DNA of 64,000 nt, taken from the NCBI GenBank assembly GCA_907163375.1, contig CAJQUW010006134.1, positions 496,001-560,000 on the forward strand. Direction: 5' to 3'. Shown here piece by piece: positions 26,301 through 36,321 of this stretch. Both the position numbers and the translations under genes were made by a program. The notes below the pieces were generated by a model. The model ran no database searches and was not told the origin of the DNA. It worked only from the letters and a program-made list of their open reading frames with translations. The DNA comes from Prostheceraeus crozeri (taxonomy: Eukaryota > Platyhelminthes > Polycladida > Euryleptidae). Every line of letters begins with the position of its first letter. Position 1 is the first letter of the stretch.

Positions 26301-29300
26301 TAAATGAATTCTTCAAGAATCTTGTTTTTCTGCATCAAATTGTTTTTGAGTGATGGTAACCAGATTTGATTTCCTAACAACTTAGAACATCTGTTAAATT
26401 TTGTAATCCTGTTCCTAGCAACCCTGGTCCATCACAAGTTTTTTACTGTAGCTGACCTGGTCGTAAAATATCAAAGCATCACGTTTTTCATCACGGGTAC
26501 AATACGATGTAAATAATTCTGCAAATATTATGTCTTAAATAGTGTAAATGTGATGATTAATAGAAATGTAAAAAACTTGTGTTCACAGTAAAGGCTTAGT
26601 AATTTGTAAATTGATATTGTGTACAAAATGCGACGTAGCTTCAGCTGTCATGAGATAAAAGATTTTGGTTCTGACTACAATTTGCCCAGAAGATCAAAAA
26701 GACAAATCTCGCATACCGAAAAAATGAGAAGTTATCTAGATTCCAAAAATAAGCCTGATGCTTCAGTTGCGTCCTTGCACGATGTGTGTTCAGTCACCAC
26801 AAATAGTACAAAATGTTCTACTACCTCGTCAAAATTGATAGATGCGGCCGCTGAATTAGAGGCCAAGAAAGTCGAATTAGAAGCAATTGAGTTAGAGGAG
26901 GAAGCTAGAAATAAGTTAGAGAAATTGAAAGCTGAACAGAAACGCGCTCTAGATGAGCAAGAGAGTAAACTGAAACGCTTGATGGCTCAAAAGGAAGTAA
27001 AGGTTGCTCAAGCCAAAGATGATGTTTATGCCAGATTACTTGCAGAAAATGACGCTAGAAGCTTTCGTGCAAAAAGCAGAGGTTCAGTCATTGATTCCCA
27101 AGAATTTGAGAGTAGGCCTATGCAAAATTTTGAAATTTCCAAACACACTAAAACTGGTCAAAAGGTTCCGAATCAAGTCCATTCATACATTGAAATAAGT
27201 TCACAAGATTTCTCCATAAGCTGTAATAGGCCTAAGCAAAGTGAATCTGATGATTTCCATAACTGTACACAGGACGTCAAGCCTATCGATGGGCTTAGGC
27301 AAGCTGAAAGTACCCACGCATATGTTGCGAAAACCGACTGTTTCGAAAAAAAGCCAGATAAGCTTAGTCAGGTTGATTGTTCTACTAATGATCTAGCAAA
27401 GGCATTACTCGAAACTGTAAATCTCAGTAGGATGCCTGTTCCAGAACCTCCAATTTTCACAGGTGATCCGTTGAGGTACAATGAATGGAAAACTGCATTC
27501 AGTATGCTAATTGAGCACAAAGGGATTCCACCCCATGAAAGAATATTTTATCTGCTGAGGTATTTAGGTCCGCCAGCATCCAAATGCATTGAAGGATTGT
27601 GCATTAATTACTCTTCTTCTTCTTACGATCGGGGAAGAAAATTCTCGACGAGAGATTCGGACATCCTTTCATTGTTCAGAAGTCGTTTCGAGATAAACTT
27701 GATAGGTGGCCGAAAATTTCTTCAAAAGACACTGCAGGGTTAACCGAGTTTGCTGATCTCTTGCAAGGCTGCAAAGAGGCCATGCCGCAGTTGCCCTGTT
27801 TGAATATTTTGAACGACTGTTTCGAGAATAAGAAGCTCCTTCTTAAACTTCCGGAGTGGGTTGTCCGCAGGTGGAATAGGCAAGTCGCAGAATTCTTGGA
27901 TTCAGCTTCTCTTTATCCGAATTTTTCTGATTTTGTTGATTTCATTGTGAAGGAAGCGAGAATAGCCAGAATTTCGTCGCCGTATATGTTGAGTGAAGAG
28001 AAGAAGTTTGAGAATCGTGAACAAAAATATGTGAGTACCGGTAATCACAATAGGGCAAATGTCCTTTCTACATCCTCTGCAACTGATTTGGTTTCCATGA
28101 GCAAAGCGTCATTCTGTGAATTTTGTGAATCTGAAGGTCACTACATTCATAAATGCGATAGATTTTTGCGTTTGAGTTTACATGATAAGCAGGCGTCTGT
28201 TCGTGACAAAAAATCTGTGTTTCGGTTGTCTTCGCAGAGCACACATTAAAAAAGACTGCAAGCGTAAGCACACTTGTGAAAAGTGTAACAGGAAACATCC
28301 CACGTGTCTGCATGATAATCGCTCAGTAAATGCACCTGATAAGAAACAGACTGATTATTTACATGTAGTTGAGCCAGCCTCTTCCATGTGTACTCACCAG
28401 CCAAATACTCGTAAGAAATGCAATACCTCCATGATTGTTCCTGTCTGGGTGTCGTCCTCAGATTTTTCAAGTGAGATTTTGACCTACGCCCTCTTGGATA
28501 CACAAAGTGACACTAGTTTTGTCCTCGATGACTTGTTGTCTAAATTACAGGAAAGAGGCAACTTAAATGTAAAATCCACACGCTTGAGTCTTTCAACCAT
28601 GACGTCTACTCATACCATCATAGAATGTAGGAAAGTATCAGGTCTTCGTGTTAGAGCTTTTAGATCGTCTGACTCGGTTCTTATCAGTGAGGTTTTCAGT
28701 CGAAACTTTATTCCTGCCGACCGTGCACATATCCCAGTTAAGGAAACGGCTAAAGGTTGGTCACATTTGAAGCAGTTAGAAAACCACCTGCCGCCGATGC
28801 AAGAATGTGAGGTTGGATTACTGATTGGATATAATTGTCCGCAAGCTCTCACCCCACAAAGGGTAATCACAGGTTCTGAAGATGAGCCATACGGAGTCAA
28901 AACTTCTCTAGGATGGAGCATAGTTGGTTGTTCTAGTTCACAGTGTAACCAAGATGTAGTCAGAACATGTCATCGTGCGTCAGTAAAGGAAATTCCAGCA
29001 TGCTCTTCCAGCATACTGAAATGTCTGGAATTCGATTTCGTAAATGATCCAGTCAGTGATACCAAGATTTCTCAAGATGACATTCGATTTAGTGGTAGTG
29101 ATATATTTTAGAATGAATGAAAATCAAGCTATACATCAAAATTATCAAGTAACTTCACGATAGCAAATTAAAGACATTTACAATGATAAAAAAGTCGACA
29201 CACATAATCACAATATTCCTCCAGAATTGTTCAAAAATTATTTATGAATATAATAGAGGAAAGTATTATTCAACGCCATGACAGACATCTTGAAATGCCA

Positions 29301-32300
29301 CTTCCGTTCAAGAAACGTCCACTGATGCCAGACAACCGTTTGTATGCCATGAAACGTCTCGAACACCTGAGAAAGAAATTGAGCCAAAGTGAAAAGTATT
29401 TAGAACACTACAAATCCTTCATGGATGAAATATTTGCCCGAGGCGATGTTGAGCGGGTTGATGAAGCTACGTCATCAAATACAAATCGATGGTATATTCC
29501 TCATCATGGGGTGTATCATCCAAAGAAACCAGACAAAGTTAGGGTTGTCTTTGATTGTTCGGCTACATACAAAGGTGTTTCTCTCAATCAAAACCTGTTG
29601 ACAGGTCCTGACTTGATCAATGGCTTGATAGGTGTCTTGACTAGGTTTAGAAGGTATCCTGTAGCCATCATGTGCGACATTAAAAAGATGTTCCATCAGT
29701 TCATTGTGTCAGAAAAAGACAGAGACTTCCTACGTTTCTTATGGTGGGAGGATGGTGACATCAATTCTGAACCGACAGAACACAGGATGAAAGTTCATCT
29801 GTTTGGTGCGGCTTCTTCTCCTGGGTGCGCCAATTTTGGCTTGAAACATTTAGCTAAGTTGAACGAGAGTGCTCTACCACAAGCCTCCTAATTTGTTTTG
29901 CACGATTTCTATGTGGACGACGGCTTAGCTAGTGTGGAGAGTTCAAATGAAGCAATTCGATTGACTAAAGATGCTCAAGAACTTTGCGCGAGTGGTGGAC
30001 TTCGTCTTCACAAATTCATCTCGAATGACAAAGAAGTCATAAAATCCATTGCTACTTTAGAAAGAGCTTGCGAAATCAAGGATATAGATCTTCAAATAGA
30101 TTCCTTGCCTATAGGTCATGTTCTTGGGATTTCATGGAATATTGAAACCGATTCTTTCTGCTTCCGAACTTCTATAGCCACAGACGCTTTGCCTACTAGA
30201 AGAGGAATTTTGTCGATAGTTGTGTCCGTATATGATCCTCATGGGTTTTTGGCACCATTCACGTTGACAGGCACGCGTATTCTTCAAGATATGTGTCGTA
30301 ATGGTATCAACTGGGACGAAATCGCTCCACCTGAATTAGCTGCAGAATGGGAAAAGTGGACTGAAGATTTCCAAAGCTTGCGTTATGTTTCGATTCAAAG
30401 ATGTTTGATCCCTGCCCCGTTCTTATCCTCAGAAAGTATAGTCGAACTTCATCACTTTTCTGATGCTAGTAGTTATGGGTATGGTCATTGCTCGTACCTG
30501 CGTATAGTTACCTCATCAGCCGTTCACTGCTCATTCCTGATCGGAAAGAGCAGAGTCGCACCAAAGCAAATCGTCACCATTCCACGATTAGAATTGAACG
30601 CAGCCTTGTTATCCGCAAAGATAAGTCATCTTCTCCGAAAAGAACCTGCCATTTCAGTGACTCCTGAGTACTTTTGGACTGACTCTCGCGTAGTTTTGGG
30701 TTACATCAATAATGAATCCCGTAGATTTCATATCTTCGTTGCGAATCACGTCAAAGCAATTCATGAAATGTCCAAACCCTCACAATGGCAGTATGTAGAG
30801 TCATGCAATAATCCTGCTGATCATGCTTCTCGTGGCTTGAGTGTTTCTGATCTAAAATCGTCGTCTTGGTTGAATGGTCCGAGCTTCTTGTGGCAGCAAG
30901 AATTGAAGATGGGAATGTTTGATAGTGAGTTAAGCGATGATGATCCTGAAGTAAAGAGTGTGAAAAAGTCCTTCCATAGGCCTACTGAAGTTTCCGAAAA
31001 AGGTAGAAGTGAGTTGTATGCAACATCTTTGAAGACGAAGTCTTATGAACATTTTCAGGTAGATCTTTCTCGCTTTTCTAATTAGAGCAAAGCCGTGTGT
31101 GTCTTTGCACGGATCAAGAGATTAGCAGAAGGTGTAGTAGGTACCCATGCAACCGATGTAGAAGAGAGACGAATGACAGAGAAACGAATAGTGGAATTGA
31201 TGCAACGAAATATCTTCAGAAGTGTTTGTTCTATTCTCCGTTCTTCTCAAACTCTTTCCAAGAATGATCCCCTTTATCCAGTAATTATCGATGGCCTTCT
31301 CTGTGTTGGCGGTCGTCCAAAAATGCCAAGTTGTCTGACTCTTGCAAGCATCCTGTGATCCTACCGAAAGACGGTCATGTAACGAAGTTGGTTCTAGCCC
31401 ATGCGCATTCTCTGATTCATCATCAAGGGAGAGGACAAACTTTGAATAAATTGAGATCCCTGGGATACTGGATTGTCGGAGGCAGCAAGGTGGTTGGCAA
31501 CTTCATCCGTCAGACCCACAGAGGAGCAGATGATGGCTGATTTACCTAGCGAGCGTGTGGAACCATCGCCTCCATTCACTTATTGTGGAACCAATTGTTT
31601 TGGCCCCTTTACTATAAGACAAGGACGAAAGGATTTGAAAAGGTATGGATTGATATTCACATGTATGTGTCACGGGCGGTACATATAGAAATGTTGGATG
31701 ATTTGTCGACTGATTCTTTCATTAACGGACTTAGATGTTTCATAGCGATTCGAGGTGCAGTGCGACAAATTCGCTGTGACAATGGTACTAATTTTGTCGG
31801 TGCAATGAACGAGTTCAAATCTCTGAACAAGCGGTTATCGGATTATCTTGCTGAAAGACAGTGCGACTTCGTTTTGAACTGTCCGGACGCCAGTCATACT
31901 GGTGGTGTCTGGGAGCGTCAGATAAGAACTGTGAGACACATTCTCAATTCTGTTCTCTCAATGAATCCTGGACGTCTTGATGACTCCTCTTTGAGGACCA
32001 TATTCTACGAAGTGATGTCAATTGTTAATAGCCGCCCTTTAACTGTTAGCGAGATTGATAATCCCAGCACAATTGAACCCCTCACTCCAAAACATATTTT
32101 GACTGCTAAATCGAATATCCCATTTCCTCCTCCTGGTGAATTCGGCCCGTCAGACCTATATCTGCGAAAAATATGGCGAAGAGTTCAATTCCTTTTGGAA
32201 CAGTTCTGGACAAGATGGAGACAAGAGTATTTGGCCCAAAAAAGTCTGCGTCAAAAGTGGCACAAACCTCGCAGGAACATGAGGAATGGCGATATTGTCC

Positions 32301-33718
32301 TGGTGAGAGATCTGATCCTTCACCGTAATCAATGGTCCATCGCGCGAGTGATTGAGACAAGTCCTGATGACGATGGTTTAGTCAGAACAGTGAAAGTGCG
32401 TATTGGTTCTAAGGAATCAAAGGGATGCTCTATTTTGAAACGCAGCATCCATAAACTTGAAGTGTTAGTAGAAAGTAACCTTTGAATTTTGTTAGAAAGT
32501 GATAGTGTTATCAGTTTAGGACTACATGTACTACATAGACTTTGCATGCTCTATATTGACTACATGTATGCTTTGTGAAATGCTTGAAGTGACTTATTCT
32601 TGATATTCTACTGTACATGCTCTACATGGACTACATACATGAAACGATGTATTTTTATTTTCATTGTTAATTCATGATTGAATCTGATTACAGTCCTATT
32701 TGATGTGAAGAATCTTGCATATAAACGTGCTGATACTCTAATGCCTGAAATTGCTTTGTTGACGTCGACATTTGACAATCATTGCAGATTTGCATGATCT
32801 TTATTTGCTGACAATTGTTCTTTTACTAAAATATTGAGCATTTTAATGACATTTTGAAAATTGTCTAATGTGAATTAACACTGTATTGCTCTAATATACT
32901 CGTGATTTCATAATGATTCTATGCAGCGCTAAGTCAATCTCTGTATTATTGGAAGTTAATTGCTTGTAGTTTTGTGTGAAAAATCAAATGTTGTTTGATT
33001 TGGTGGGAGTGCAAATGAATTCTTCAAGAATCTTGTTTTTCTGCATCAAATTGTTTTTGAGTGATGGTAACCTGATTTCATTTCCTAACAACTTAAAACA
33101 TCTGTTAAATTTTGTAATCCTGTTCCTAGCAACCTTGGTCCATCACAAGTTTTTCACTGTAGCTGACCTGGTCGTAAAATATCAAAGCATCACGTTTTTC
33201 ATCTCGGGTACAATACGATGTAAATAATTCTGCAAATATTATGTCTCTAATAGTGTAAATGTGATGATTAATAGAAATGTACCCGTGATGAAAAACGTGA
33301 TGCTTTGATATTTTACGACCAGGTCAGCTACACAATGCAACTTCTCTTTCTTTGATGTGCTCATCGTGAATGGAAACATCAATCTTTCTGAAATCTGGCA
33401 GTGAAGCCGAACCACATTTCTTTCGCCTATACAAATTCTATCAAAAGTCAAGACTAAAGAAGATTTAGTGCCATAGGCACGGTGTCAATATTGACAAAAC
33501 AGATAAAAAATGAAAATGTACCTCACTACTATGTAAATCTGCACTATCCCACCTGCTGTCAACGTGGTTTGCAAATGTAACGCGTTTATTAGCATCAAAA
33601 TATAATTCATGCACACAGTTCCTACTTTAGAGAGCAACTAACAATGATGACCTACACGAAGAACATGATAGCCTTCCGAGCCCCCTCCAGGGATGGGAGT
33701 ACTGCTGGAACCTCCCAT
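11193..33718 (-). CDS. GORASP: Golgi reassembly stacking protein (GRASP55/65 family), five coding exons
   Basis: Five exons join to a 327-residue protein: 33718-33656, 20305-20225, 20160-19870, 14450-14027 and 11317-11193. Every intron is GT-AG; the first three are phase 0 and the last is phase 1. The N-terminus MGG gives a Gly2 myristoylation site, as in the family, for anchoring to cis/medial Golgi membranes. PDZ1 (about residues 16-110) contains [15 protein letters not shown] and [19 protein letters not shown]2 (about 111-205) contains NSPASRA, GADTI and [20 protein letters not shown]. His18 and Cys103 stand at the human positions that, as I recall, bind zinc with Golgin-45. The Ser/Pro-rich tail is only about 120 residues, shorter than in vertebrates. 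Family knowledge: homo-oligomers tether Golgi cisternae and support unconventional secretion. The start has A at -3 and G at +4. Only one paralogue is visible, consistent with an invertebrate. Confidence 0.96.
11318..14026 (-). other. GRASP intron 4
   Basis: 2.7 kb, mostly AT-rich with no recognised gene. Around 13240-13290 a compact hairpin sequence (CATCAGCAGGC...GCCTGTCGAAACAT) resembles the ends of Penelope-like elements only loosely. Short open frames here have no family resemblance. Confidence 0.5.
14027..14450 (-). CDS. GORASP: GRASP exon 4 (residues 146-286 plus one base)
   Basis: 424 bp from a poly-T TTCCAG acceptor to a GTGAGA donor. It completes PDZ2 ([39 protein letters not shown]) and then enters the Pro/Ser-rich regulatory tail. 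Reading continues in frame past the donor for some codons, but the splice to 11317 restores a tail of the expected composition. Confidence 0.96.
15034..15163. repeat. Imperfect inverted repeat, about 130 bp
   Basis: Left arm about 15034-15095 and right arm about 15106-15163 pair over most of their length (CTCTTGTGGAA with TTCCACAAGAG, GCATGTTTC with GAAACATGC, GGATCCACCA with TGGTGAATCC). It could be a tiny foldback MITE. No coding capacity and no clear target duplication. Confidence 0.7.
17845..18572. mobile_element. Foldback element, family F copy 1
   Basis: A 728-bp element made almost entirely of two inverted arms, about 17845-18140 and about 18282-18572, with a short middle. The outer ends are TAGTCCGGCAGCCAGAACG and its complement. 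The arms match well but clearly less than perfectly, so this is an older copy than the one at 42343-43071, which shares the TAGTCCGG end, a nearby GCAGGGAACGAGG word and almost the same total length. Transcribed, it would form a long hairpin. It lies in a GRASP intron. Confidence 0.85.
18785..18816 (+). other. Hammerhead-ribozyme-like motif (degenerate)
   Basis: CTGATGA is followed by a potential stem (GGTC with GACT, G-U allowed) and then GAAACATGTG. This is the order of the hammerhead core: CUGAUGA, stem II, GAAA, very short stem III. One extra base sits before stem II and flanking stem I pairing is weak, so activity is doubtful. Such minimal motifs are known from Penelope-like retroelements, one of which lies at about 22.9-23.5 kb. 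Confidence 0.35.
19268..19450 (-). pseudogene. LINE ORF2 C-terminal tail (fragment)
   Basis: The minus strand encodes [19 protein letters not shown], then [12 protein letters not shown], then [14 protein letters not shown] and a stop at 19268-19270. This is the C-terminal signature of many non-LTR retrotransposon polymerases (FGH...RRPDSL..A.IEG...GR.R..W.DD). Only the tail remains; no RT core is found next to it. It lies in the GRASP intron between exons 3 and 4, on the same strand. Confidence 0.75.
19870..20160 (-). CDS. GORASP: GRASP exon 3 (residues 49-145)
   Basis: 291 bp, exactly 97 codons, from a TTCCAG acceptor to a GTAAGC donor. It holds the rest of PDZ1 including [14 protein letters not shown] and the start of PDZ2 through GADTILHD. 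It is the most conserved exon of the gene. Confidence 0.97.
20225..20305 (-). CDS. GORASP: GRASP exon 2 (residues 22-48)
   Basis: 81 bp between a CGTTTCAG acceptor and a GTAAGT donor, phase 0 at both ends. It encodes [12 protein letters not shown] and the FFDFIIAI core strand of PDZ1. Confidence 0.96.
20306..22799 (-). other. GRASP intron 1, exon-proximal part
   Basis: No host exon recognised. At about 20967-21040 a sequence starting CAGGGTTTCTACCACATTCC with repeated TTTCC/CCAGG words looks like one end of a hAT element; related words recur to about 21440, but a matching right terminus is not found. Around 22490-22510 GGGACCCGAAACGTCG appears, an inverted echo of the motif near 22805. Confidence 0.4.
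22800..23640 (-). mobile_element. Penelope-like retroelement fragment (reverse transcriptase)
   Basis: A 175-residue frame at 22965-23492 (minus) reads [25 protein letters not shown], a region ending in [12 protein letters not shown], and [18 protein letters not shown]. These correspond to the late RT motifs of Penelope-like polymerases (LADLFL, YIDD, SQLIRYAR). Upstream sequence to about 23560 continues the GIPMGG region. Downstream on the same strand, near 22805-22860, GGACCCGAAACGCG and the 9-bp complements CCAGCTAGG/CCTAGCTGG suggest a ribozyme-bearing end. The element is 5'-truncated and decayed, and a hAT MITE lies just upstream. Confidence 0.75.
23661..24445. mobile_element. Non-autonomous hAT element, family C
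   Basis: A 785-bp element with CAGGGTTGGAACAATT inverted ends. The flanks ATACCTTC and ATGCTTGC agree at 5 of 8 positions, a plausible worn 8-bp duplication. The subterminal zones are built from many AATTACAATTAC words on both sides. It has no coding capacity. It lies in GRASP intron 1 next to the Penelope-like fragment. Confidence 0.85.
24446..26298. other. GRASP intron 1 between hAT C and the BEL element
   Basis: About 24450-24500 is shared with 14828-14875 (repeat). A 99-codon open stretch on the minus strand (24641-24940) has protein-like composition, with [18 protein letters not shown] and [20 protein letters not shown], but I cannot assign it; it may be an exon of an unseen gene or part of a repeat. 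About 25955-26000 (ACTGGGTGCTTGGATGG and neighbours) matches the 3' tail of the SINE at 48369-48573. Confidence 0.4.
26299..26570 (+). repeat. 5' LTR of the BEL element (matched part)
   Basis: This 272-bp segment pairs with 33010-33281. It starts TGTAAATGAATTC; the true 3' limit may lie a few bases further, near 26586, because the downstream copy is rearranged at that point. Confidence 0.85.
33010..33281 (+). repeat. 3' LTR of the BEL element (matched part)
   Basis: It matches 26299-26570 with about 3% difference and follows the purine tract GGTGGGAG. Its right end runs directly into an inverted piece of LTR sequence (33282-33332), so the normal terminus and target duplication are not visible. 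Confidence 0.85.
33282..33332 (-). repeat. Inverted LTR fragment fused to the BEL 3' LTR
   Basis: About 51 bp that is the reverse complement of LTR positions 33158-33209. At the informative site it carries the CATCACGGG version found in the 5' LTR rather than the CATCTCGGG version of the adjacent 3' LTR. With the LTR it forms a hairpin with arms of about 52 bp. This looks like aberrant integration or repair. Confidence 0.85.
33333..33655 (-). other. Start of GRASP intron 1
   Basis: About 320 bp between the BEL-derived DNA and the exon 1 donor at 33654-33655. No other feature is recognised. The BEL element thus sits only about 0.3 kb inside the intron. Confidence 0.5.
33656..33718 (-). CDS. 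GORASP: GRASP exon 1 (start codon, residues 1-21)
   Basis: 63 bp from ATG to a GTAGGT donor. It encodes the myristoylation leader, a Pro/Gly linker and GYHVLR, the first strand of PDZ1. It lies more than 13 kb upstream of exon 2, beyond the BEL element, and is identifiable only by its protein match and clean phase-0 junction. Confidence 0.95.
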
Positions 33719-36007
33719 TGTCTATATCAGTAGCGATGACGACGTGGAAAATTCGCGGAATTTAAACGCTTAGAAAAATTGCTATATTAAAACAAATATT
33801 ATCCGATGTAAGTTGGGTAGTTGCGGCATAATTAATTGCATGGCAGACAAATCTCATTTCCCGCCTTGTTCGAGCTTTCAAGATCAGAATGAACAATAGC
33901 TGTTGAAGATTGCTGGCCCTACAAGCCATCAAAATCTGCATCTACAATACAAGATGTAAAGAATTAAATTTGCGAAACTGAATGTAAAACGTTATGGACT
34001 TCTGCATGAGATTGCCAGATGGTGAATTTTCCTTTATTGTTCTTGAAGAGAATTGACATTAATCTGAAATCTCCTCAAAGCACGCTGACAAAGCAGCTGA
34101 TCATGCCAACCTCGAGACAGGTATCGTTTAAGCCATTAAACATTGTGGTCATGAAAATGCATGTCCGTGACAACATTGACGCAATGTGTGCATCCTCTTT
34201 ATTAGTACTTGATTGCTATGGCATTTTCAATAGAAGTTCGGCTTTCTAGCCACACTATGCTGTACACGCGTTCTGATGTGAAAACGGTACCGGAATTGTG
34301 GCTTCAATTGGTCAACAATAGTCAGTATCTGTGACATGTTATTGTTGTCTGCAGATATCAATAGCTTCAATATTCAGAAAGTGCCCATTCAGGACTAATT
34401 TATGAATAAATCCTACTCCAATGGGTCCTAATTCATGGTCCATCTTGTACTTGTAAATAAGCTTTAATTTACTTGCACATCTTACACTAGTTTTTTGAAA
34501 AGTATTTTCGTATGAATTTAGTCAGCTGAAGATTGAAGCGTGAGAAATCCAAATAGTTATCCTTATTTGACTCAAAGATAACACAATGCTTGATAAATTC
34601 ATTTTTTATCAGCAACTATCAATTTTTTCCACTGTATTTATACTGATGCTATCATTTCAGTTCATTTAATGTAGACAGTGATTATCAATCCTGCTGAGCT
34701 TGCATAATTCCACTTTTGAGGGAACTGCAACGGCTGAGCCGGGTCAATGTTCAGTACACATGTCATATTTTTCAATTATGAGGGAATCTAATTCAATGCA
34801 CAAGAAACATGCTTCATATTGTATCTTGACTAATGACTGCAATTGCGGGATCGGAGGAAAACTCCGGATTTTGACCCCAGCATTGAAGGCTTTCATCTCG
34901 GGATTTGTGAAGTTAATGACCCAGTTGCATTTCTTCTTCTAACGACAAACCGTTGACACCCTGGATATTTCAACATCAATAACTGATTTTGTAGCAAGAA
35001 ACCAGGAGAATCAACATAATATCTTTTTCGAAAGTTCTTTGCTGAGCTTGTAGCCGGAGAACACGAATCGACTATGACTAGGCTACCTAAGGCCCTAAAA
35101 TTGATGCCTTCGAGTTTGGAGGCGGAGTATAGTTTCCTTACTCGTGTGAGATCAAGAATCCGTGATAATTCGTCATCATCAATCATTTTGTGATTTCTTC
35201 ATCCAAGAAAACTTATTTTCTAGTTATAGTGACTCCAAAACACTGAACAACAAAAAGTCAATTTTATGTGTCATGAAAGCACACCCCGATCAACTTAAGG
35301 AATGTTATCAACACACTTGAGACGATCTCAGGTTTACAATAGCTTAATCGCCATGCAAAATTTCATGGACAATTTCAGATCCCTGGAATTCGGGACAAAG
35401 CTTCTTCGAATCCCGGGATCCCAGGATTTTTCCCGGGACAAACCGAAATTCCCAAAAAGTCCCATGTTGTTGGCAATTTTGCTAGCTCGACTATTTTTAG
35501 GTGCATTGGAAGGGTTTATATTTACCAATTTATTTTACTGGTGGCTGATTTCGAGTTGTATTGGAAAGGTAATAGCTTTTAGAGACACTTTAATTACGGT
35601 ACCGTACATTTGAGATGCAATTAATCAAGCAAGCTTTTTTAATCACGATTTATGCCTGGGAAAGCTGTATTGTCAAAATTGCTAACTGCTCCAGTTGCTT
35701 ACTGATAGAATTATTTCTAATTCTGGAACAAATTCTGCGGTAATTCTTGTACGGTACCGGTACAAAGTTATGAAAGTATTCAGTAGGCCTATTGACTTAT
35801 GAACCAGTTGTGTTTTATGTACATGCAACTAATTATATTAGACCTAGGCCTACATGTACCTCATACTACATGTATCCGGTGGACAATTTCTCCTAAATAT
35901 ATTTAAAGCTCTAATTTCAAATCCTTTCAGAGTTCTTACCAAAATGAAATGATAAATCTCTTATTCCCCATTAAGACACCTGCGTCTGTTTTTGGCCTGC
36001 ACTGTCA
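33719..36007. other. GRASP upstream region
   Basis: This should hold the 5' UTR and promoter of the minus-strand GRASP gene immediately above 33718; no TATA box or CpG cluster is obvious. A 97-codon minus frame at 34893-35186 is unassigned. At 35375-35475, CCCGGGATCCCAGG and CCCGGGACAAACCG are words typical of a hAT subterminal region, but no mate is seen. Confidence 0.4.
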
Positions 36008-36080
36008 ATGTCATGATGGTAGAGCATTCGCCTAGATAGCGACTGTCTGGGGTTCGAGTCCCTCTCCTGACTTCAGTTTT
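36008..36080 (+). mobile_element. tRNA-derived SINE head
   Basis: The sequence contains an A-box-like GATGGTAGAGCATTCG and a canonical B box GGTTCGAGTCC spaced as in a tRNA gene, but no acceptor stem closes. What follows (TACAAATGAAT...AATGAAAAC) resembles the sequence after the SINE head at 46572. Best read as a SINE, not a tRNA gene. Confidence 0.6.
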
Positions 36081-36321
36081 TCAAGGTTAACTGTCTCATA
36101 CATGAACTGTACAAATGAATTACCGAGCAATGAAAACAACAAATCACTGGGTAGATCATGAGAATTGTGCTTATAAAAGAATCGGAACAAAAAACGATCG
36201 AAAAGAAAAAACACACAAAACAGTCCAGTTTAAAGCTTCATTGGTTGGAGATTACAAACAAATACGAACTTACTAAACACAATATGTCTCCTACTCTCCT
36301 GTCTAATGTTGCAAAGTAGAC

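Larger units (their letters stand above)
26299..33281 (+). mobile_element. BEL/Pao-type LTR retrotransposon in GRASP intron 1
   Basis: A 7-kb element antisense to its host gene, between LTR copies at 26299-26570 and 33010-33281. In order: gag with a charged coiled coil (about 26.8-27.0 kb) and a DUF1759-like region (about 27.4-28.0 kb); CCHC knuckles (about 28.1-28.3 kb); a DUF1758-type aspartic protease with DTQSD (about 28.5 kb); RT with a YVDD box (about 29.3-30.1 kb); RNase H (about 30.4-30.8 kb); integrase with HHCC finger and catalytic core (about 31.3-32.0 kb); and a C-terminal DUF5641-like region (about 32.1-32.45 kb). GGTGGGAG precedes the 3' LTR as a purine tract. No envelope is seen. 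The coding region is broken in several places, about five. The LTRs differ at roughly 9 of 271 sites, so it is older than the Gypsy element. Confidence 0.94.

Noticed and set aside
36008-36080. A second tRNA gene
   Set aside because: A and B boxes are present but the acceptor stem does not pair and the 3' part continues into SINE-like sequence.
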